Under the pieces are notes generated by a model. It was not told the origin of the DNA. It saw only the letters and a list, made by a program, of their open reading frames with translations, and did no database searches. Position numbers and translations under genes: made by a program. From assembly GCA_002352375.1 (NCBI GenBank), contig DEIH01000009.1:1-11996 (forward strand): a stretch of DNA of 11,996 nucleotides, read 5' to 3'. How positions within the stretch are numbered: position 1 is the first letter of the stretch; every line of letters starts with the position of its first letter. The DNA comes from Spirochaeta sp. UBA2779. GTDB lineage: Bacteria; Spirochaetota; Spirochaetia; DSM-2461. Shown piece by piece: positions 6,789-11,996 of the stretch.

Positions 6789-7988
6789 TTAAAGAATCCG
6801 ATCCAGAGTCTGCTTCAGATCGGTAATTATATCATTCGAGTTTTCCAGTCCCACAGATAATCGAATCAATCCGTTGGAAATTCCGGCCTTCTCCCTGTCC
6901 TCGTCACTGTAGGCCAGGTGAGTCATGGATGCCGGATGCTGAATCAGAGTTTCCGCATCTCCCAGACTGACGGCAATACGGCAGAGTTGAACAGCATTAA
7001 TTACTTTCTTGCCGTTTTCAAATCCGCCGTTCACCTCAAAGGAAATGATGGCACCTGAGCGTTTCATCTGCTTTTTCGCCAGATCGTACTGAGGAAAATC
7101 TTTCAGTCCGGGGAAATAAACTTTTTCAACCGCGGGATGGCTCTCCAGAAAAGCAGCTACTGCTTCCGCATTATCACAATGACGGTCCATTCTGATATCC
7201 AGAGTTTTCATACCTCTGATTATCAGAAACGCATCGAAAGGAGAGAGAGAAGATCCTGTCATATATTTTAAACCGGATACCCGGATTTCATCCATCAATT
7301 CCTGAGTTCCGGCAATGAATCCGGCAATAACATCCCCATGGCCATTTAAGTACTTGGTGGCGGAATGAACAACAATATCAGCCCCCATGGCGATGGGCTG
7401 CTGCAGATAGGGTGTGGCAAAAGTATTATCCGTCATTACAAGGCAGTTTTTATTTTCATGAGCGATGGAAGAAATCGCTTCAATATCATTAAGAATCAGG
7501 TTCGGATTGGCAGGAGTCTCCACAAAAACAAGCCGGGTATTCTTCCTCATGGCCTTCCGGACATTTTCAGGATCTCTCATGTCCACAAAAGAAACCTCTA
7601 CATTGAACTTGCTCAGACCGAACTCAAACAGCTCATGGGTACAGCCGTAGATGGTCCGGGATGAGATGATATGATCACCGGCTTGTAATACGGTCCAGAG
7701 AGCGGCGGTAATAGCCCCCATTCCTGAGGCCAGAGCCAGAGAAGCTTCACTACCTTCCAGTATTGCCAATTTTTCTTCAAGAGATGATGTTGTTGGATTA
7801 CCAACTCTTGTATAGAGGTATCCTGCTTCTTCAGCAGAAAAAATCCGTCCACCCTGCTCCGCAGAATCAAAGGAGAAAGTAGCCGTCTGGTATATAGGTG
7901 TTGCCAATGCCCCGCTTTTATCACCGGTAAAACCACCGTGTATGGATTTAGTTGCAAAGCCCATGGCATCTAATTGTGCTCTTTTCAT
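6789..7988 (-). CDS. Methionine gamma-lyase-type PLP enzyme
   Basis: This 399-residue PLP enzyme of the Cys/Met metabolism family most resembles methionine gamma-lyase, which breaks methionine into methanethiol, 2-oxobutyrate and ammonia. Visible hallmarks are Y59 and R61 (LYTRVGNPT), 'ASGMGAI' at 88-93, Y114 and C116 in 'TIYGCT', D187, and the PLP-binding lysine K212 in 'SATKYLNGHGD'. Other conserved segments are 'GLKYMTG' (239-245) and 'SLGDAETLIQHPASMTH' (341-357). C116 is the residue that sets methionine gamma-lyases apart from cystathionine lyases and synthases. One deviation is that the aspartate normally following the active-site lysine (GLKD in Pseudomonas putida enzyme) is tyrosine here (Y242). 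An O-acetylhomoserine sulfhydrylase-like activity is the main alternative. The ATG has AAGGA 8 nt upstream. The gene diverges from the methylthio-salvage operon and precedes the kinase gene by 52 bp. Confidence 0.85.
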   Translation of the reverse strand: MKRAQLDAMGFATKSIHGGFTGDKSGALATPIYQTATFSFDSAEQGGRIFSAEEAGYLYTRVGNPTTSSLEEKLAILEGSEASLALASGMGAITAALWTVLQAGDHIISSRTIYGCTHELFEFGLSKFNVEVSFVDMRDPENVRKAMRKNTRLVFVETPANPNLILNDIEAISSIAHENKNCLVMTDNTFATPYLQQPIAMGADIVVHSATKYLNGHGDVIAGFIAGTQELMDEIRVSGLKYMTGSSLSPFDAFLIIRGMKTLDIRMDRHCDNAEAVAAFLESHPAVEKVYFPGLKDFPQYDLAKKQMKRSGAIISFEVNGGFENGKKVINAVQLCRIAVSLGDAETLIQHPASMTHLAYSDEDREKAGISNGLIRLSVGLENSNDIITDLKQTLDRIL

Positions 7989-8064
7989 TACATATATCCT
8001 TCCCGTTCCCCTTTATATAGATAATAGCCGGGATATGCAAGTTCGAATGTTCAGCCGATTTTTG

Positions 8065-8092
8065 TTGACAACAGAATTGTGTGTAGTAAAAT
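8065..8092 (+). promoter_or_regulatory. Predicted promoter of the mtnA-mtnP-ECF operon
   Basis: TTGACA at 8065-8070 and TAAAAT at 8087-8092 are 16 bp apart, a good sigma-70-type match. This gives a leader of roughly 47 nt before the TTG start at 8146. The -35 box sits inside the perfect palindrome TGTTG-A-CAACA (8063-8073), a possible operator. The leader is too short for a SAM riboswitch. Confidence 0.6.
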
Positions 8093-8100
8093 TGCGGCTA
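8086..8100 (+). repeat. Direct repeat copy 1 in the mtnA promoter region
   Basis: GTAAAATTGCGGCTA overlaps the -10 box. A second copy starts 31 bp downstream and matches at 12 of 15 positions; all three differences are transitions. The spacing is about three helical turns, which suits a regulator binding the same face of the DNA. Confidence 0.45.
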
Positions 8101-8116
8101 ATCAAAGATATTTGTT

Positions 8117-8131
8117 GTAAAACTGCAACTA
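8117..8131 (+). repeat. Direct repeat copy 2 in the mtnA leader
   Basis: GTAAAACTGCAACTA is the second copy of the element at 8086-8100 and lies in the untranslated leader just before the ribosome-binding site. Together the copies could form a repressor site spanning the promoter and the early transcript. Confidence 0.45.
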
Positions 8132-8133
8132 CC

Positions 8134-8138
8134 AGGAG
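8134..8138 (+). promoter_or_regulatory. Ribosome-binding site deciding the TTG start of the isomerase gene
   Basis: AGGAG lies 7 nt before the in-frame TTG at 8146. The reading frame stays open back to an ATG at 7942, but that stretch runs through the promoter and over the methionine gamma-lyase start, so the TTG is preferred. Confidence 0.7.
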
Positions 8139-8145
8139 CTTCAAC

Positions 8146-9174
8146 TTGAAATCACTCAAAGACTATATGCCGTTTATCCTCCAGCCTCAGAACATTGCCC
8201 GTATCGAAGGTGATGTAATACTCATCGGAGACCGCAGGGCCTACCCTTTGAGTCAGGAATTTGTCAGCTGCGCCTCGGTTGAAGATGTGGCGGTAGCCAT
8301 TGAAACCATGGTGACACAGGGCGGAGGTCCGGTACGGGCGGCCATGATTGCCATACTCTTTCTTGCCGGCCAGGCAGACCGCGGCGAGGTGGAAAAAACA
8401 CCTGAAACTTTCATTGAGGCCAAGAAGCGGCTTCAGATTACAAGGCCCACGAATACAACCATGGCCCGGGTGCTTGAACGTCTTGTTGAAATCATCCTGA
8501 AGAACCTGCAAAAAGGAAAGGAGCTCTCGATAGAGGTCAATAAATTCATAGAAGATTTCCAGAAAGAATACGAGAGTTATTCCTTTGCCATGGCGGAAAC
8601 CGGTGCCGGACTGATCGAAGACGGAGATGGCGTCCTCACCATGTGCTTTGCCGAAACCTCCTTCATCCTCTCCATCGCCCTGGCTCTGGAACAGGGAAAG
8701 AACATTACAGTCTTTTCACCGGAAACCCGGCCCTACCTCCAGGGAGCACGGCTCACAGCACCCTGCCTGATGGAAGTGGGGGCGGATGTTACTCTGATTA
8801 CAGACAGCATGTGCGCCTTTGTGATGTCCCAGGGGAAAATCCAGAAATACATGACCGCCGTTGATATTGTAACCAGCGACGGCTGGGCGGCCAACAAGAT
8901 TGGCACTTTCCAGAATGCAGTCTGTGCCGGCTACCACGGCATTCCCTACTTTCCCTTTGCCATCGATCCCGATATGACCCGCAAAGGCCGGGATGGTATT
9001 ATTATCGAGGAGAGAAATCCCGAAGAAGTGAAAATGATTAAGGGGATACCCACCACAAGACCGGATATGAAGGCTTATTACCCGGCCTTTGATATTGTCC
9101 CCCCCCACCTGATTGCCGGTATCATTACTCCCAAAGGCCTGGTTTCACCTTATGCTCTGAAGGATGTTTTTTAA
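8146..9174 (+). CDS. MtnA-family sugar-phosphate isomerase (eIF2B alpha/beta/delta fold), divergent
   Basis: This 342-residue cytoplasmic enzyme is related to 5-methylthioribose-1-phosphate isomerase, which converts the aldose phosphate to methylthioribulose-1-phosphate in methionine salvage. The catalytic pair of the family is kept: C167 in 'LTMCFAET' and D240 in 'TAVDIV'. So are 'TRPT' (99-102), 'ETRPYLQGARLT' (193-204), 'LITDSM' (217-222), 'MSQGKIQK' (227-234), 'AANKIGT' (248-254) and 'EERNPEEV' (288-295). It departs from standard MtnA in the N-terminal substrate loop, where 'RGAPAIG' becomes 'QGGGPVR' (58-64), and around the catalytic residues ('HCNAG' to 'MCFAE', 'GADRI' to 'AVDIV'). A related phosphosugar, such as ribose-1-phosphate, or an altered methylthio substrate is therefore possible. 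It starts at TTG. The stop overlaps the next gene's ATG by one base, so the phosphorylase that would make its substrate is translationally coupled. A C8 run near 9099-9106 leaves the frame intact. Confidence 0.82.
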   Translation: MKSLKDYMPFILQPQNIARIEGDVILIGDRRAYPLSQEFVSCASVEDVAVAIETMVTQGGGPVRAAMIAILFLAGQADRGEVEKTPETFIEAKKRLQITRPTNTTMARVLERLVEIILKNLQKGKELSIEVNKFIEDFQKEYESYSFAMAETGAGLIEDGDGVLTMCFAETSFILSIALALEQGKNITVFSPETRPYLQGARLTAPCLMEVGADVTLITDSMCAFVMSQGKIQKYMTAVDIVTSDGWAANKIGTFQNAVCAGYHGIPYFPFAIDPDMTRKGRDGIIIEERNPEEVKMIKGIPTTRPDMKAYYPAFDIVPPHLIAGIITPKGLVSPYALKDVF

Positions 9175-9929
9175 TGAAAGCCGCAATACTCGGAGGAACG
9201 GGAGTTTACAGCATTGAGGGTATCGAGACCGTTCAACAACTTGTTGAAACCGATTACGGCATGGTTTCGGTAATGAGAGGAACCGGGGAATGGGAGAATT
9301 TGTATTTTATCTCCCGTCATGGAACCGATCACAGCGTTCCTCCTCACAAGGTGAACTACAGAGCCAATATCCAGGCATTGATGAAACTGGGGATTGAGCG
9401 GGTTTTCGCAATCTATGCGGTGGGATCCATTTCAAAGACGATTCCTCCCGGGGGAGTCGGACTGCTCACCCAGTTTATCGATGTAACCCAGGGCCGTTCC
9501 AACACCTTCTTTGACGGCGGAGCATCAGGACTGAAACACACTCCTATGGATGAGCCCTACTGCCGGGCTATGGGTGAAAAGATACTTTCCGCAGCGAAAA
9601 AAAAGGGTATTACCATCGGAAAATCAGGTACCTATATCTGCACCAATGGCCCCCGGTTTGAAACTCCGGCAGAGATAAAGATGTACAAAATATGGGGTGC
9701 GGATTACGTGGGAATGACAGCAGCCACCGAAACAGCTCTGATAAGAGAAGCCGGACTGCACTTTGCAGCGGTGGCTTATTCCATCAACTGGGCTGCGGGA
9801 ATTGAAGAAGATCTGGCTTTTATCAGTAATCAGGATATGGAGCAAATTAAAAACTCATTAACGGAGATTGCCCTTGAAGTGCTTTTTGCACCTCTTGGTC
9901 TCTGTAAATGTAAAGATGAACAGGAATAG
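9174..9929 (+). CDS. MTAP-family nucleoside phosphorylase (methylthioadenosine/methylthioinosine type)
   Basis: This 251-residue cytoplasmic trimer-type nucleoside phosphorylase should use phosphate to split a nucleoside into purine base and (methylthio)ribose-1-phosphate, feeding the coupled isomerase. Family motifs are 'LGGTG' (6-10), 'SRHGTDH' (47-53), 'PPHKVNYRANI' (56-66), 'YAVGSI' (81-86), 'NGPRFETPAEIKMY' (158-171), 'WGADYVGMTAATE' (174-186) and 'REAGL' (191-195). The base-recognition site reads 'SINWAAG' (203-209), with Asn205 where human MTAP has Asp220. Asn there is the arrangement of enzymes preferring 6-oxopurines, such as purine nucleoside phosphorylase and bacterial methylthioinosine phosphorylase, so the true substrate may be methylthioinosine rather than methylthioadenosine. 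The ATG has AGGA 9 nt upstream and overlaps the isomerase stop by one base. The ECF ATPase gene starts directly after its stop. Confidence 0.88.
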   Translation: MKAAILGGTGVYSIEGIETVQQLVETDYGMVSVMRGTGEWENLYFISRHGTDHSVPPHKVNYRANIQALMKLGIERVFAIYAVGSISKTIPPGGVGLLTQFIDVTQGRSNTFFDGGASGLKHTPMDEPYCRAMGEKILSAAKKKGITIGKSGTYICTNGPRFETPAEIKMYKIWGADYVGMTAATETALIREAGLHFAAVAYSINWAAGIEEDLAFISNQDMEQIKNSLTEIALEVLFAPLGLCKCKDEQE

Positions 9930-11687
9930 ATGATGAAAGAAGAACATGTAACACAGGGTGAAAGCCCGGAAATACCCGTTTCCGATACCGCTATAGAAGT
10001 CAAAAACCTGACTTTTTCATACAAGACCGATCCGGAAAACAAAGCTATTGAGAATATTAATCTCTCAATTCCCCGGGGTCAGTTTGTTGTAATTATGGGT
10101 CCCAGTGCTGCCGGAAAATCCACCCTGGCCAACAGCCTCAACGGGCTCATCCCGGGTTTCCTGAAAGGAAAATACAAAGGTGATGTTCTGATTAACGGGA
10201 AAGTTGTTAAAGGTAGGGAAGTAAGCGAAATGGCCCGGGAAATCGGTCTGGTATTCCAGGATTTTGAAGCCCAGCTCTTTTCCACCAATGTGAATCTTGA
10301 GATTGCCTTCGGCCCTGAAAATTTCGGGATTGAACGTGAGGAGATTGTTAAGCGTATCGAAAAAGTAATTAAGACAGTCAAGCTTGAAGGCTTTGAAGAC
10401 CGGCAGCCGGCAACCCTTTCAGGGGGACAGAAACAGCGGCTGGCCATCGGGTCGGTTCTGGCCACTTACCCGGATATCATCTGTATGGATGAACCGACAA
10501 CCGATCTCGATCCCATCGGTAAAATCGGTATTTTCAACATTGCAAAAGAACTTCATGCCAGTAGTCAATTCACTCTGCTGATTGTTGAACATGAGACAGA
10601 AGAAGCCCTCCACGCCGACAGATTGATTATGATGAAGGATGGACAGGTTTTAAACGATGGTAAGCCCGGTGAGCTGTTACGGGATGTGGCTTTTACCGAT
10701 GAGATAGGAATCATGTCCCTTCACACCCCTTCATTTTTCAAAAAGCTTCTCAATATGGAACAAATGGAGCTGCCCTTAACCCCGGAAGAAGGCGTCGCTG
10801 TATTCCGTGAAAAAAAACTCTCTTTCGACGAAAATAAATACGCCGAGATTCTAAGAACAGAAGACGTAAGGGAAGCCTCTTACGGAGATACCGTTCTTAC
10901 AGTGGATAAGCTGATTCATGTTTACCCCAATGGTAATAAAGCGGTTAATGATATCAGTTTTAAAGTCAGAGAGCGGGAGTTTATGGCCATCCTCGGACAT
11001 AACGGCAGTGGGAAAACAACACTGGTTAAGCATTTCAACTCCCTTCTGGACCCAACTGAGGGTGATGTAACAATTTATGGTAAAAACACCAGAGACCATT
11101 CAATCTTCGATATCGGTAAAGAAATCGGATATGTTTTTCAGAATCCCGATCATCAGATTTTTGCAGATACCGTATTTGACGAAGTGGCCTTCAGCCCGAA
11201 GATTCGGGGTGTGGACAAAGAAGAGATAAAAGAGAGGGTTCATGAAGCTCTCAAAGCAGTAGACCTTGTTGGATACGAAGAAGAAGACCCCTTCAGCCTG
11301 AGTAAGGGTGAACGGCAGAGAGTTGCTGTGGCCTCGATACTTTCGGCCAGACCGAAAATCATTGTACTTGATGAACCTACTACAGGCCTGGACTACAAAG
11401 AGCAGAAGAAGATGATGGAACTGATTAAGCGACTGAATGAAAGCGGCCATACCATCATCATGATTACACATACCATGTGGGTTGTCTCCGAATATGCCCA
11501 CAGGGTGGCGGTAATCCGGGATGGGGAGGTGATGATGGACGGTCGGACCAGGGATGTTTTTGCTGAAGAGGAAAAACTTAAGAAATCCTTCCTGAGAACT
11601 CCCCATATAGTCAGCCTGAGTAATCAGGTAGGAAAAACAGTACTATCACTGGATGAAATGATAAGCTGTACAGAAGGAGCCCGCTGA
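9930..11687 (+). CDS. ECF transporter energy-coupling ATPase with two fused ABC domains
   Basis: This 585-residue cytoplasmic protein carries both ATPase domains (EcfA1 and EcfA2 equivalents) of an energy-coupling-factor importer in one chain. Domain 1 has Walker A 'GPSAAGKST' (57-65), Q-loop Q110, signature 'LSGGQ' (163-167), Walker B 'IICMDEPTTDLD' (183-194) and switch H221. Domain 2 has Walker A 'GHNGSGKT' (356-363), Q-loop Q404, signature 'LSKGE' (457-461) in place of LSGGQ, Walker B 'IIVLDEPTTGLD' (477-488) and switch H514. Both Q-loops are followed by the 'xxxQ(L/I)F' pattern of ECF ATPases, which contacts the T subunit. A poorly conserved linker joins the domains at about 255-320. The double ATG follows the phosphorylase stop with no gap, and EcfT follows after one base. 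The substrate-binding S subunit is not in view. Co-transcription with nucleoside salvage genes suggests a methylthionucleoside, purine or related cargo, which is inference. Confidence 0.92.
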   Translation: MMKEEHVTQGESPEIPVSDTAIEVKNLTFSYKTDPENKAIENINLSIPRGQFVVIMGPSAAGKSTLANSLNGLIPGFLKGKYKGDVLINGKVVKGREVSEMAREIGLVFQDFEAQLFSTNVNLEIAFGPENFGIEREEIVKRIEKVIKTVKLEGFEDRQPATLSGGQKQRLAIGSVLATYPDIICMDEPTTDLDPIGKIGIFNIAKELHASSQFTLLIVEHETEEALHADRLIMMKDGQVLNDGKPGELLRDVAFTDEIGIMSLHTPSFFKKLLNMEQMELPLTPEEGVAVFREKKLSFDENKYAEILRTEDVREASYGDTVLTVDKLIHVYPNGNKAVNDISFKVREREFMAILGHNGSGKTTLVKHFNSLLDPTEGDVTIYGKNTRDHSIFDIGKEIGYVFQNPDHQIFADTVFDEVAFSPKIRGVDKEEIKERVHEALKAVDLVGYEEEDPFSLSKGERQRVAVASILSARPKIIVLDEPTTGLDYKEQKKMMELIKRLNESGHTIIMITHTMWVVSEYAHRVAVIRDGEVMMDGRTRDVFAEEEKLKKSFLRTPHIVSLSNQVGKTVLSLDEMISCTEGAR

Positions 11688-11688
11688 T

Positions 11689-11996
11689 ATGGATATGTTT
11701 TTATACGTAGATATTGATTCAGGGCTTCACAGACTTGATGCACGAACTAAACTGATCCTGATGTTACTAAGTTTTTCCATCGCCGTGATGTTTCTGAACA
11801 TTGTTGTTCTCAGCTGCCTGCTGGTTCTGGTGGTTGCCTACGGTGCCAGCGGCCGGATTCTGGGGAATCTGAAACGTATCAAAGTGGTTATCTTTATGAT
11901 AACCCTGTTCTCACTGGCTATCTGGAGCGTTGCCCGCGTCACTGACGACAAGGTATTCATATTCTCTCTGGAAGGTTTGTTTTATGGCATTATGAT
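11689..11996 (+). CDS. ECF transporter transmembrane subunit EcfT (partial, cut by window edge)
   Basis: The first 102 residues of an EcfT/CbiQ-family membrane protein are present and the frame runs off the right edge. 'YVDIDSGLHRLDARTKLILMLL' is the characteristic EcfT N-terminus. Two hydrophobic stretches (about 22-55) and a further one (about 66-84) follow. In this family EcfT links the paired ATPases to the substrate-binding S subunit; the C-terminal coupling helices with their Ala-Arg-Gly motifs lie beyond the window. AAGGAG ends 9 nt before the ATG. A second in-frame ATG two codons on is possible but worse spaced. The gene follows the fused ATPase after one base, confirming that they form one complex. 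Confidence 0.88.
   Translation, partial: MDMFLYVDIDSGLHRLDARTKLILMLLSFSIAVMFLNIVVLSCLLVLVVAYGASGRILGNLKRIKVVIFMITLFSLAIWSVARVTDDKVFIFSLEGLFYGIM

Noticed and set aside
7942..8145. Possible 68-residue N-terminal extension of the isomerase from an in-frame ATG at 7942.
   Set aside because: It overlaps the 5' end of the divergent methionine gamma-lyase gene and runs through a good promoter. The translation looks unlike the family, and AGGAG is well placed for the TTG at 8146.
8071..8145. SAM riboswitch or T-box in the leader of the methylthio-salvage operon.
   Set aside because: The leader after the predicted promoter is only about 47 nt and shows none of the conserved riboswitch or T-box segments.
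9099..9106. Run of eight C in the isomerase gene, considered as a phase-variation switch or sequencing frameshift.
   Set aside because: The frame reads through as V-P-P-H-L and on to a stop that overlaps the next start codon. One homopolymer near the 3' end is not enough to claim phase variation.

Overview
The window (about 45% GC by eye) looks like chromosome from an anaerobic, saccharolytic bacterium, most likely a spirochaete. That assignment rests on the flavour of the proteins (sugar-binding protein with an 'AAGSSE' mature start, methionine gamma-lyase, fused ECF ATPase) and is inference, since no rRNA or other marker gene is present. There is no tRNA, rRNA, CRISPR array, insertion sequence or phage gene. 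Every stretch without a gene is shorter than 160 bp. Genes at positions 13-7988 lie on the minus strand and genes from 8146 to the right edge lie on the plus strand, so the two halves diverge from a promoter region at 7989-8145.

Minus-strand half, in order of transcription. A PLP enzyme of the methionine gamma-lyase type (7988-6789) is followed by a six-helix, NarL/DesK-type sensor histidine kinase (6736-5525). Next come a GH28-like pectin-degrading beta-helix enzyme without a signal peptide (5425-3959), a NarL/LuxR-type response regulator (3940-3284), and then a sugar ABC importer: solute-binding protein (3148-1871), MalF-type permease (1760-855) and MalG-type permease (855-13). A Shine-Dalgarno-like GGGAGG at the left edge suggests that the operon continues. 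No importer ATPase is seen. The simplest reading is a pectin-oligosaccharide uptake and cleavage locus with its own two-component switch. A shared 17-bp palindrome, TCAGGTACTWWAGTACT, lies upstream of both the GH28 gene and the transporter operon. In front of the transporter there is a second, related palindrome centred 21 bp away. These are good candidates for the response regulator's binding sites.

Plus-strand half. A divergent MtnA-family sugar-phosphate isomerase (8146-9174), an MTAP-family nucleoside phosphorylase (9174-9929), a double-headed ECF-type ATPase (9930-11687) and an EcfT membrane protein cut by the window edge (11689-) are packed with gaps of 0-1 nt or 1-nt overlaps, and so form one operon. 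Phosphorylase plus isomerase are the first two steps of methylthioadenosine salvage. Coupling them to an ECF importer suggests that a methylthio- or purine nucleoside is both imported and processed. The divergent methionine gamma-lyase also handles methylthio chemistry, through methanethiol, so the two units may be functionally linked.
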